Assembly: GCF_015206895.1 (NCBI RefSeq)
Contig: NZ_JADEXU010000019.1
Location: 1-64,000 of the forward strand
Length of the DNA: 64,000 bases
Origin: Nostoc sp. LEGE 12450
GTDB lineage: Bacteria > Cyanobacteriota > Cyanobacteriia > Cyanobacteriales > Nostocaceae
Reading direction: 5' to 3'
The position numbers and the translations under genes are program-made. The notes under the pieces are model-generated. The model saw nothing but the letters and a program-made list of their open reading frames with translations. It did not search any database and was not told the DNA's origin. Below, in pieces: positions 7,544-16,119 of the stretch (positions are counted from its first letter, which is position 1; each line of letters starts with the position of its first letter).

Positions 7544-9628
7544 ATGGTTGTTATGAAGAGCAAAAATCAAGCTGTTTTCGCTTTAATTGTAAAAAGTACT
7601 ATTGTTTTTTTACCCTTATTATTACCCGTTGGAATTGCCAGTGGGCAATCTGCACCATCACCTTCCCCAGCGCTAACCCAGACTTCGGTGTTGTCGAATC
7701 AGGAACGGGAAGAATTAACACGACTACGAGCAGAAAAGCGAATTCAACAGCAAGTCCAATCTGATTTTAATAGCGCTTTTAGTCGTACAACTATTTTACT
7801 CAATGTCTGGCTAGTTATATTAAGCCTATTTCCAGTCGCAATTATTGCTTTATTTTGGCTACTGCGACGGGTGATAATCCGTGAAATTGTTGATAGAGCG
7901 ATGCAACAATTACAGGGAATGGAAAAATTACAAAATCAGCTATCCACCGTTAAACAAGAGGCTGAAAATGTTATTCAAGATGCTAAAAAAATAAATTATG
8001 AACTAGAACAGGAAACGGTTAGCTTACAACAAAAGATTAAAAGCGAACAAGAAAATTTATCTACCCTAAGATCGGAACTAGATTTAGCTAAATCACAGGT
8101 ATTAAGTAGATTAGAAACTCAACTCAAAAAATCTCAAGAAAATATAGAAAGTTTAGAGTCACATTTTGCTACTGTTGTATCTAAATTAGAGCTTGATGCT
8201 CAACAACAAAGAGATGTAGCGCTGGAAAATCTAGGAAATTTAGCATCCGTTCTGACACAAGAATTGTCTAATTTAAAGTTAGGCGTACAACAACAGCAAG
8301 AGCTAGCCGTTGCTGATTTACAAGGATCAAGGTCTGAGTTCATATCTCAACTTTCTGGATGGCAGTCTGATGCTCAAAAGCAAAAGGATATAGTTTTTGA
8401 AAATTTGGCTAATTTGCAGTCAGAATTTGCCAATCAATTATCAGAATTGCAAGTAGATACTCACGACAAAAAAGAGAACGCATTTGAGAGTTTAGGAAAG
8501 TTAGATAATGAATTGAAATCTCAGTTATCAGAACTACAGGCGGATGCTCAGGAGCAAAAAAATAAAATTATTGAAAGTTTAGCAGCATTACAGTCAGAGT
8601 TTGCTGAACAACTATCTGAATTACAATTAGATGCTCAAAAGCGCAAAGAGTTAATTATTGAAAATTTAGAAAAATCTGGTTCTGAATTTAATTCGCAATT
8701 TTCAGAATTACAATGGAATGCTCAACAACAAAAAATTCTCATTTTGGAGAAGTTAGAAAGATTAGAAACTGAGTTTGTCTCTCAACTCTCTGAGTTACAA
8801 TTGGATGCCGAAGAAAGAAAGGATCTTATTCTTCAAGAACTAACTGAAATTACACCTGAATCTATCTTAGAGGCGGTGAATCATGAAGTTAAGGAAGAAA
8901 AAGAAATAGAGGAACAGCCACAACAACCAGATTTGACTGCTGAGGAGTATGTAAAAGAGGGAGATGAGCTGTTTTCTAAAAGGCGCTATGAAGATGCGAT
9001 CGCAGCTTACAACCAAGCGGTTAAAATCCAACCTGATGAACCTGTGGCTTGGTTAAAACGAGGTCTAACTCTCGGAAGGTTGAAACGCTACAAAGATGCG
9101 ATCGCATCCTACGAGCGAGCTATTCAGATTCAACCAGATTACCATCAAGCTTGGTGCGATCGCGGCGTTGCTTTTGGGAAATTACAACAGCATCAGCAAG
9201 CCTTTGCTTCATTTGAGAAAGCTACACAAATCAAGCCTGATGATGCAGTTGCTTGGTTAAATTGCGGTCTTTCTCTCGTAGCATTGGAAAAATACGAAGA
9301 GGCAATAGTGCCTTTTGATAAAGCGCTGGAATTCCAACCCAATTCTCCCAAAATCTGGGATAAACGCGGTTATACCTTGGTAAGATTGGGACGCGATGAT
9401 GAAGCGATCGCTAGTTTTAACAAAACTTTAGAAATTAAGCCAGATTATGCCAGTGCCTATTACAACAAAGCAGCCTGTTACGCACTACAAAGACAAGTTG
9501 AACTATCTCTGGCAACTCTGAAACAAGCAATTGAACTTGATCCCAGGTATAAAGAAGACGCAGCAACTGACCTAGATTTTGATGATATTGCCGATGATGA
9601 GCGCTTTAAGCAGTTAGTTGCAGAGTAG
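7544..9628 (+). CDS. Membrane-anchored coiled-coil TPR protein
   Basis: Envelope-associated protein with an N-terminal signal-like segment (AVFALIVKSTIVFLPLLLPV), a second membrane helix (TTILLNVWLVILSLFPVAII, near 7790-7860), a long coiled coil and a C-terminal block of about six tetratricopeptide repeats (about 8940-9560; YEDAIAAYNQAVKIQPDEP-type units). The coiled coil carries eight consecutive 29-residue repeats encoded at 8159-8854 (consensus SEFxSQLSELQLDAQQRK). TPRs usually bind partner proteins, so a scaffold role is inferred. An upstream TTG at 7499 is in frame, but the ATG at 7544 or 7553 gives a proper signal segment and is preferred. Confidence 0.8.
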   Translation: MVVMKSKNQAVFALIVKSTIVFLPLLLPVGIASGQSAPSPSPALTQTSVLSNQEREELTRLRAEKRIQQQVQSDFNSAFSRTTILLNVWLVILSLFPVAIIALFWLLRRVIIREIVDRAMQQLQGMEKLQNQLSTVKQEAENVIQDAKKINYELEQETVSLQQKIKSEQENLSTLRSELDLAKSQVLSRLETQLKKSQENIESLESHFATVVSKLELDAQQQRDVALENLGNLASVLTQELSNLKLGVQQQQELAVADLQGSRSEFISQLSGWQSDAQKQKDIVFENLANLQSEFANQLSELQVDTHDKKENAFESLGKLDNELKSQLSELQADAQEQKNKIIESLAALQSEFAEQLSELQLDAQKRKELIIENLEKSGSEFNSQFSELQWNAQQQKILILEKLERLETEFVSQLSELQLDAEERKDLILQELTEITPESILEAVNHEVKEEKEIEEQPQQPDLTAEEYVKEGDELFSKRRYEDAIAAYNQAVKIQPDEPVAWLKRGLTLGRLKRYKDAIASYERAIQIQPDYHQAWCDRGVAFGKLQQHQQAFASFEKATQIKPDDAVAWLNCGLSLVALEKYEEAIVPFDKALEFQPNSPKIWDKRGYTLVRLGRDDEAIASFNKTLEIKPDYASAYYNKAACYALQRQVELSLATLKQAIELDPRYKEDAATDLDFDDIADDERFKQLVAE
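8159..8854 (+). repeat. Eight tandem 87-nt protein-coding repeats
   Basis: The translation falls into eight units of exactly 29 residues. Later units share SEF-x-x-QLSELQ-x-DAQ-x-x-K-x-x-I-x-E-x-L, and the first two are degenerate. The period of 29 is not a multiple of seven, so it is not a plain heptad coiled coil; 7+11+11 fits. DNA identity between units is modest, which points to an old expansion. Confidence 0.8.
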
Positions 9629-9632
9629 AAAG

Positions 9633-9660
9633 TTATTTGTCATTTGTCATTTGTTATTGA
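9633..9660. repeat. ATGACAA-type heptad repeats
   Basis: Tandem TTTGTCA heptads lie between two convergent genes. The same heptad family appears near 780, 21400, 25420, 45040 and 62170. Confidence 0.7.
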
Positions 9661-10457
9661 TTCTTCTCCCTCATCTCTCCACTCCCCATATCTGGCGGAT
9701 TTGGTTCGCTAGACATCGCTTTGAGTTTAGATGTAAAAGACTCAGAGCGATCGCTTTTTTCTGGGGTAAATTGACCAATCGGGGCATGAATAGCAGCAGG
9801 TGGAAGCAGTTTTGGCTGTCGTTGATGATGGTTTGGTGGTGAGGGAGGCGATGAACTTTCTTGTAAAGTTTGCCTTTGGCTAACAGCAGAGGATAGCTGA
9901 AGGGTTGCCGAAGAAGCAAATTTTCCAGAAAGGGGAGATTTGAGAACAGTTTTATTGTCCCTAGCTTCCTCTTTGGCTTCTTCTTCAACTAAAGATGTCT
10001 TTTGTTCGTAACTTTTCAGTTGTAGAGTTGCAGTATTGCTTTTTTGATAGCCATTACGAATCTTCGCAGGTGGTAATTGAGGACTCGTGACTCTCTCTAC
10101 AATGGGGTTTTTCTTGACTAACGGTAGGCTGGGAGCAGGCGATGAGGTTAAACTTTGGGGAAATTTGCTACAAATCATGCGTTCAAATTCCATATTGAAA
10201 TGATATGTAGCTTGATCCCGGCGCTGCCAAAATACTAAAATTTGCTGCACCGAAACTGCTTTATAACGGCCTTGATATAGTGCCTCAATTACTGCCAGGT
10301 GTAGCCAATTCAGAGGGTATTGCGTTTGCCAACGTTCAACTAGCTCATTGGCACTATAGCCACTGAGATCAAAACTATAATTAATTAATAAAGCGATCGC
10401 CAAGTTGGCAGAAGTATCTGGGAGTGTTGTTAACATGGGGCTATTAGCTTTCGGCAA
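9654..10457 (-). CDS. Hypothetical cyanobacterial protein with low-complexity C-terminus
   Basis: 267 residues. The N-terminal third (about 15-110) looks like a compact helical domain (LAIALLINYSFDLSGYSANELVERW...LNWLHLAVIEALYQGRYKAVSVQQILVFWQRR). The rest is Pro/Ser/Gln-rich and probably disordered. A second Met at residue 8 (10436) is an alternative start. No domain name or function is recognised. It converges on the TPR gene, with only about 25 nt of heptad repeat between them. Confidence 0.6.
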   Translation of the reverse strand: MPKANSPMLTTLPDTSANLAIALLINYSFDLSGYSANELVERWQTQYPLNWLHLAVIEALYQGRYKAVSVQQILVFWQRRDQATYHFNMEFERMICSKFPQSLTSSPAPSLPLVKKNPIVERVTSPQLPPAKIRNGYQKSNTATLQLKSYEQKTSLVEEEAKEEARDNKTVLKSPLSGKFASSATLQLSSAVSQRQTLQESSSPPSPPNHHQRQPKLLPPAAIHAPIGQFTPEKSDRSESFTSKLKAMSSEPNPPDMGSGEMREKNQ

Positions 10458-10567
10458 TAGGTCTTAAGATTCTTCACCCATCGCATATTAGCCTAGCGTG
10501 CTTTTAACTACATGGTTTTTTTTCCAATGAGTACAAAGCCGATAAGCAGTGTTTCCTATTCTACTTG

Positions 10568-12100
10568 TCAACTTCTAGAATGCAACCCTACATAGAATGA
10601 TTTAATCGCAGATGTTCGTCCAATGGCAACTAATGCTTGATAAACCATTGCTGCAACTTCGCCGCGTGTAGCCAAACGTAAAGGTGCAAGTAGTTGGGGA
10701 TCTGGGTAATTAACGATGATTTTTTGTTGTGTAGCAGTGGCTACGGCTTTTCGGGCGTAGTCGGGAATGGTATGCCGATCGCTATATATTTCTAAAATAT
10801 CGCTATCAATAGCTGCTAGTCCCAGTCCGTTTACTAGGGAGACAATCACCTGTAGCCGTTGGACATGTTGATCGGGGCGAAAAGTGCGATCGCTAAATCC
10901 GCCAACAAAGCCACCGCTAGCCGCCACTTGGATAGCGCTATAAGCCCAAAAATCCTTGGGTACATCCGTAAAATCGGGTGCTGAGATTTTGGGAAATGGG
11001 TTAAAGGCGATCGCTACCAGAGATGCATACTGGGCACGAGTCATGGGTTGATCTGGCTGGTAGCTACCATCGGCAAAACGATGAGTTAAATCCATGCTTA
11101 CTAATGCCTGGATAAATGGTTCTGCCCAATGTGCATCTAGTTGAACAGGCGCGGGGAGTTTTTGAGATGGGGATGGTGCCGGAGCGTCAGATAAATTAGT
11201 GCTAACCGCTACTGGATTGGCTGGGATCAATTCTGCCAAGCCCTTGACTAGAGAAGGATTCAAATGATTACCTACGGAAATTAGCTTTTGTTTAGTAGCA
11301 TTATACAAATCAAATTCACTATTATCACGAAAAATATTATCAGCAGAATCTTGGGTATTGCCTAAGTCAGGAATTGCATTGCCATTGACTAATAGACCAC
11401 CTTGGGTATTTTTAGTAATGAGATTTTGACGCAGCACGGGTTGGGCGTTGCGAGAAAGTGCGATCGCGGTACGATTTTCTGATAACTTGTTATTTGCGAT
11501 CGTCGGAGTAGCAAAGTCACTAATTGCTATACCTAAAGGGTTTCTTTCAAATAAATTCCGCAGTACTTCTCCCTGGCTATGACCTGCTATCACCAACCCG
11601 CTAGCAGTATTTTGCACAAATATGTTATCTAAAATTTCGGGTTTGGCAGTGCCAGTGGTAAACACACCTTCCCGCCCACAGTCCCTCAAAGTATTATTTG
11701 CTAAAGTAGGTACAGCCGATTCAATCCAGATACCAGTACCTTTAGCTGAGGGATTAGTGACAGTCACACCTAAAAGACTGGCATCATCTAGCAAGAGCAG
11801 CGTAATATTTTGTATACCAAAGCTGGGACTTTCATACTCGCCACTCCCGGAAATTACAATCCCTGCACCTTTATTAGCTTCGTTACCCACCAATGTTGCT
11901 CCTTCAGGGATAATCAGTGGGAACACCTCACCATTAGCAGCGCTGTAAGTCCCCGGCTCAAGATGAATTATCGTCGGGATTTTGGTTATTTTTAAGGCAC
12001 GGGTGAGGCTTTTAAACGGACTCAACCGTGAACCAGTATTGGTATCATTCCCTGTCATAGGGTTGATATAGAGTGTGACGACGAGGGTAGAGTTCACCAT
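10568..12100 (-). CDS. DUF1565 beta-helix plus SLH-domain surface protein
   Basis: Predicted cell-surface protein. From the ATG at 12100 it starts MVNSTLVVTLYINPMTGND, the standard opening of DUF1565 right-handed beta-helix proteins. The following 280 residues show repeated short strands (ANNTLRDCGREGVFTTG, LDNIFVQNTASGLVI, ANNKLSENRTAIALS). The C-terminal 190 residues carry S-layer-homology modules (DLTHRFADGSYQPDQPMTRAQ, FVGGFSDRTFRPDQHVQRLQ and a weaker third), which bind cell-wall polymer. The open frame extends upstream to 12256 through hydrophobic, poorly conserved sequence, so the true start and any export signal are uncertain. Confidence 0.78.
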   Translation of the reverse strand: MVNSTLVVTLYINPMTGNDTNTGSRLSPFKSLTRALKITKIPTIIHLEPGTYSAANGEVFPLIIPEGATLVGNEANKGAGIVISGSGEYESPSFGIQNITLLLLDDASLLGVTVTNPSAKGTGIWIESAVPTLANNTLRDCGREGVFTTGTAKPEILDNIFVQNTASGLVIAGHSQGEVLRNLFERNPLGIAISDFATPTIANNKLSENRTAIALSRNAQPVLRQNLITKNTQGGLLVNGNAIPDLGNTQDSADNIFRDNSEFDLYNATKQKLISVGNHLNPSLVKGLAELIPANPVAVSTNLSDAPAPSPSQKLPAPVQLDAHWAEPFIQALVSMDLTHRFADGSYQPDQPMTRAQYASLVAIAFNPFPKISAPDFTDVPKDFWAYSAIQVAASGGFVGGFSDRTFRPDQHVQRLQVIVSLVNGLGLAAIDSDILEIYSDRHTIPDYARKAVATATQQKIIVNYPDPQLLAPLRLATRGEVAAMVYQALVAIGRTSAIKSFYVGLHSRS

Positions 12101-12256
12101 TGATAGTTGAGAGTCAATTGTTTTAATTATGACAATCATAAATAACACTACTTGTAGCAAACTTTTTGAAAGTAGTATGACTGTGTATAGAAAATATATC
12201 CACGTTACTTTTTCTTGCAAGCAGATAATCTCTACACACAAGTTATAGACTCTCAT

Positions 12257-12645
12257 GCAACATTCCGAGTTCTCATCTCGGTCTTTGGTATTCCTAGGTT
12301 AAAAGACCACGTTTATCACCCTGAACATCTGAGGGAGGAGTTAAAAGACTTCTTGCAGAAGTCGGGAAAAGGGGAAGGGGAAAGGGGGAAAGGTTTTGTA
12401 TTTTCCCCTTCCCCTTTAACCTTTTCCCTTTTCCCAGCTCTTGCAAAAAGCACTTTTGCAAGAGGTCAAAAGAAGGTTTATCCTCAAAAATCAGGTTTGA
12501 ATTTTTGGCACAACGATTCTATTTGGCACTACTAACTCTATAACTGCGTCAAGCGTCTTGCAGCTAAATTACTGTATCAGTTTTCCTGGTGTAGCAATTT
12601 AACGTTTATATGGAATGAAATTTAAGCAATTAGTAACCAGAAGTA
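12257..12645. other. Intergenic region with foldback repeats
   Basis: No gene is seen. A foldback of AAAGGGGAAGGGGAAA against TTTTCCCCTTCCCCTTT lies near 12370-12420. It is followed by a hairpin with an 11-bp stem (CTCTTGCAAAA / TTTTGCAAGAG) near 12438-12466. The region holds the promoters of the two divergent genes. Confidence 0.6.
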
Positions 12646-14946
12646 ATGACAACTCAGTTTTGGGAAAAAAGCATAGGAATTAATGCGACTCTAACCAACT
12701 TACTATTAAACCCTGTGCGTAGATGCTTACTTTTATGCCGCAGCAAGTTACGTAAAGCGCCTGATGGAGTTGCGCCTAGTCGCCAGACATCGCCTTTCAT
12801 TCATCAAGGTTGGTGGCTTTTAAGGAAGCGTCTGCTGCCATTATTATTTTTGATATCATTCGTTGCTGTATTCCTACTCAACAGCTTTGCTCCTGCTATT
12901 GCCCAACTGCCTCCTCAACCTCGTCAAGAAATTCGGGGGGTGTGGCTCAGTGGTAACGATTTTAGCGTTTTCCGAAATCGCTCCAAGGTGCAAGCAGCCA
13001 TGAGCCAACTACGAAAGTTAAACTTTAACACTGTTTATCCAGTGGTGTGGAACGATGGCTATACACATTACCCCAGTGCCATCATGCAAAAAATGGGTAT
13101 TCCCTTCTTCTTCAAGGGAGCAGATGGACAAGATGTGATTGCAGACATTATCAGCCAAGCCCGCAGAGAAGGACTACTAGCAATACCTTGGTTTGAATTT
13201 GGTTTCATGGTTCCCTTAACTTCAGAACTTGCATCCCAGCATCCAGATTGGCTGACACAAAAGCGGGATGGGACTCAAACTTCAATTAGTGCTGCGGGTG
13301 AAGTAGCGTGGTTGAATCCGTTTCACCCCGAAGTGCAAAAGTTGCTCACCGAACTCGTGATGGAAGTCATTACTCAATACGATGCTGATGGCGTTCAATT
13401 TGACGACCATACGAGTTTACCTGTGGATTTTGGTTACGATAAATACACAATTAATTTATATACCCAAGAAACCGGTAATCCTCCTCCACCTAATCCCCAA
13501 GCTCAAGCATGGAAAAGATGGCGGGCAGATAAAATCACTGCATTCATGGTAAACCTCTACCAAACCGTGAAAGCTCAAAAACCGAACGCTATCTTCTCAG
13601 TTTCTCCTGTTGATTCGGAATACGCCTATAAGGTGCAACTGCAAGACTGGCTCAACTGGGTAAGGTTGGGTATTGTCGATGAGTTAGTTATGCAGGTGTA
13701 CCGTAATGATTTGGCAAGTTTTATCAGTCAAATCACCCGCCCAGACATTTTAGAAACCCAAAAAATGATCCCAACAGGTATCGGTATTTTAGCGGGGTTA
13801 CGAAATCGCCAAGTTTCCATATCACAAATCCAACCCCAAGTAGAAGCAGCGCAACAACGGGGTTTAGGTATTGGCTTTTTCTACTACGAAAGCCTTTGGG
13901 ATATTGCGCCTGAACCAGCAGCGCAAAGACAGTCAGCATTTGCGACTCTTTTCCCAAACCCAGCGTTGCGCGATATCTCGCAAAATACACCCCGCCAGCC
14001 AACTTTTGATACCATATCCTTACCTTTGTACACAAAACCTTCCCTCGGTCAACGTGTTCGCGGCTATTTTCTGGAAATGGCGATCGCAAATGGTCAACCA
14101 AGACGTATCTTATTAGATACAGGTTCAGCAGGGCTGCGAGTTCCCAAAGAGTTTTTAGGTAATGCTCCTATCCGCAGAACGGGACAAAATATCAAGGAGG
14201 TATTAAGTGATGGGACTATCCTTGAGGGAGAATTAGTTTATGCTAACATACGATTTGGTTTGCTCCCCGCCGCAGAACCCGTTCCGGTACAGATTGTTAC
14301 CAGTCGCCAATGTACTGCCCAAAAGCCTAATTGTTCAGCAAAGAATGGTGTGCCATTTTCCGGTATTATCGGTGTCAACTATTTTGAAAAGTCACTTCTC
14401 TATAATCCGTTGAGAAAATTACCAGGCAATTTGAGTAACGGATTTATTGTTACGGGAAATGGTGGTAATAACAATAATGGCAGCCTAATTCTCGGTTTAA
14501 CTGCTGAGAATCAAGCAGGTTTCAAAATGGCCCCTTGGAATAAACAAAGTGAAATTAGTGGTGTACCCGGTAACAGATGGGACTCTCAAGTGAGCAAAGT
14601 TTGTTTAACTATTGCTGGGAGTTCTGCTAAAAATCTTTGTAACGGCAAAATGATTACTGATACTGGAAGTATTAATGGTTTAACTGAATTCAAGTCAGCT
14701 TCTACAGCAGGTAAGCTCAAACCAGGAGTATTACGTTCAGCGAATGCTGTAAAAGTAGCAATTAATGGCATTTTTGATTACAGCCTGACACCAGGAACCC
14801 GCGACGGATTTAATCGCTGGAATTTAAGTATTTCGCCACAATCAGAACTTCCTACATTTGTAAATACTGGCATCGCCTTTTTTGATAAATACGATGTCCT
14901 CTTTGACCAAGTTAATGGAAGACAGGGTTTTCGCAATCGGCGGTAA
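12646..14946 (+). CDS. GHL10/DUF187 glycosyl-hydrolase-like protein fused to aspartic-protease-like domain
   Basis: 766-residue exported protein. A hydrophobic signal segment (LLPLLFLISFVAVFLLNSFA) lies near residues 63-83. Residues about 95-430 are a TIM-barrel glycosyl-hydrolase-like domain of the DUF187/GHL10 group (EIRGVWLSGNDFSVF, YPVVWNDGYTHYPS, DGVQFDDHTSLP, SVSPVDSEYAY), probably acting on polysaccharide or peptidoglycan. The C-terminal 300 residues are separate and contain two aspartic-protease-type motifs, LLDTGSAG at D491 and ITDTGSIN at D672. That spacing suits a two-lobed pepsin-like fold. The N-terminal 58 residues before the signal are unusual and may include repeat-derived sequence. 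Confidence 0.78.
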   Translation: MTTQFWEKSIGINATLTNLLLNPVRRCLLLCRSKLRKAPDGVAPSRQTSPFIHQGWWLLRKRLLPLLFLISFVAVFLLNSFAPAIAQLPPQPRQEIRGVWLSGNDFSVFRNRSKVQAAMSQLRKLNFNTVYPVVWNDGYTHYPSAIMQKMGIPFFFKGADGQDVIADIISQARREGLLAIPWFEFGFMVPLTSELASQHPDWLTQKRDGTQTSISAAGEVAWLNPFHPEVQKLLTELVMEVITQYDADGVQFDDHTSLPVDFGYDKYTINLYTQETGNPPPPNPQAQAWKRWRADKITAFMVNLYQTVKAQKPNAIFSVSPVDSEYAYKVQLQDWLNWVRLGIVDELVMQVYRNDLASFISQITRPDILETQKMIPTGIGILAGLRNRQVSISQIQPQVEAAQQRGLGIGFFYYESLWDIAPEPAAQRQSAFATLFPNPALRDISQNTPRQPTFDTISLPLYTKPSLGQRVRGYFLEMAIANGQPRRILLDTGSAGLRVPKEFLGNAPIRRTGQNIKEVLSDGTILEGELVYANIRFGLLPAAEPVPVQIVTSRQCTAQKPNCSAKNGVPFSGIIGVNYFEKSLLYNPLRKLPGNLSNGFIVTGNGGNNNNGSLILGLTAENQAGFKMAPWNKQSEISGVPGNRWDSQVSKVCLTIAGSSAKNLCNGKMITDTGSINGLTEFKSASTAGKLKPGVLRSANAVKVAINGIFDYSLTPGTRDGFNRWNLSISPQSELPTFVNTGIAFFDKYDVLFDQVNGRQGFRNRR

Positions 14947-14987
14947 AATGAAAGTAAAGACTTGTTCCCTCATCTAATGTTCAAAAG

Positions 14988-15163
14988 TAGTGGTCTGTCC
15001 CATTAATGCTGATAGGTTAATCAGCTTTTCAATTATTTCTTGTTTACCTCTTCCTTCTCTGCGAGGCGCTGCGCGAATGCGCTCTTTGCGTCCTTCTCTA
15101 ACGAGACGCTGCGCGATGGCGGTTCGTTCTCTTATCTCTCAAAATTAATGAAACAGACCACTA
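14988..15163. repeat. 176-nt element with 11-bp terminal inverted repeats
   Basis: TAGTGGTCTGT at 14988-14998 is the exact inverse of ACAGACCACTA at 15153-15163. ATTAAT follows on the left (after CCC) and on the right, inside the termini. The interior holds a dispersed repeat (GAGACGCTGCGCGATGGCGG type) and no coding frame. The right end supplies the TAG stop of the minus-strand gene beginning at 16048. Confidence 0.7.
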
Positions 15164-16048
15164 GTTTTCCTGAACCAGCAAAACTGACTTCACAGGACGC
15201 TTGATAGGATTTCCCTCCAAATCAACCTTCCCGTAAAAGGCTTTGCCATTGTAATAAAGCGAAGACGAACTCCCTCCATCCAAATTCATCGCTTTATCAG
15301 CACCAAGAGTTTTCATAAAATTAGCTAGTGCTGGTAAGGATATCCCATTAGCAGAAGCAGAGGGTTTTTGAGCTACCATAACTAAAACAACACTGCCATC
15401 ACGAGTAATGCCTACCGCAGTTCTGGCATTGGGTTGCTTGCTGCCAAGTGCATCTCGTTTATTGGCATTATCTACAAAGCCTTCTTTTTCTAAAGTGAGT
15501 TCTGGCAATAGGCTTGGGCCTGCGCCTATGGCATCGACTAACTGACAACTGGCTGGCTGTGACGCACTGTGCAGGACAATATCATAGCGAACGGTCTGTC
15601 CACATGAGTAACGGCGAAATTCTGTGCGATTGAAAATTTGACTTAGGTAAGATTTTAAGTTGGGATTGTTCACTAGGCGATCGTTTTCCTTGGGGTCAGC
15701 CACCACCTTTCCTTGTATGACAACATAAGATGTAGTTTTTTGGTTGGCTGGGTCAAAAAAGCCTGCGTTCAAGATAGCTACAGCTCGATGCTTTTGGGCA
15801 AATTCCTCTACTGTGGCTACCTTTTGTGATAGTGCAGGAGTTACCAAAAATTTGCTATTAGCTGGAATCAACAAAATATGAGCGATGCCTTGGGGCAAAG
15901 TGCGCTCGAAGTAGCGGATAGTTTTTGGAGGTGAAGATGCAACAGTCGATATTAACGGTGTTGAGGAATGCCAATTAAACCATAACGCAATTGTCAAGCT
16001 AATTAATCCCAAACTCAGTATTTTAATTTTTCTCACATTTAAATTCAC
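15161..16048 (-). CDS. NAGPA (DUF2233) phosphodiester-glycosidase-family protein
   Basis: 295-residue protein with an N-terminal signal anchor (ILSLGLISLTIALWF, residues 10-24) and a phosphodiester-glycosidase (NAGPA) domain. Typical motifs are AVAILNAGFFDP, SYVVIQGKVVADP, NARTAVGITRDGSVVLVMV and the C-terminal MNLDGGSSSSLYYNG. Family members hydrolyse or bind sugar phosphodiesters in the cell envelope; the substrate here is unknown. The stop codon lies in the end of the inverted-repeat element at 14988-15163, so the extreme C-terminus may have been altered by that insertion. Confidence 0.82.
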   Translation of the reverse strand: MNLNVRKIKILSLGLISLTIALWFNWHSSTPLISTVASSPPKTIRYFERTLPQGIAHILLIPANSKFLVTPALSQKVATVEEFAQKHRAVAILNAGFFDPANQKTTSYVVIQGKVVADPKENDRLVNNPNLKSYLSQIFNRTEFRRYSCGQTVRYDIVLHSASQPASCQLVDAIGAGPSLLPELTLEKEGFVDNANKRDALGSKQPNARTAVGITRDGSVVLVMVAQKPSASANGISLPALANFMKTLGADKAMNLDGGSSSSLYYNGKAFYGKVDLEGNPIKRPVKSVLLVQEN

Positions 16049-16119
16049 TTGCAGTTAATTTAGTTGAAATACTTTAAGCTGAAAAATAAGCGATTAACTT
16101 GAATTAGATAAGGAATCAG

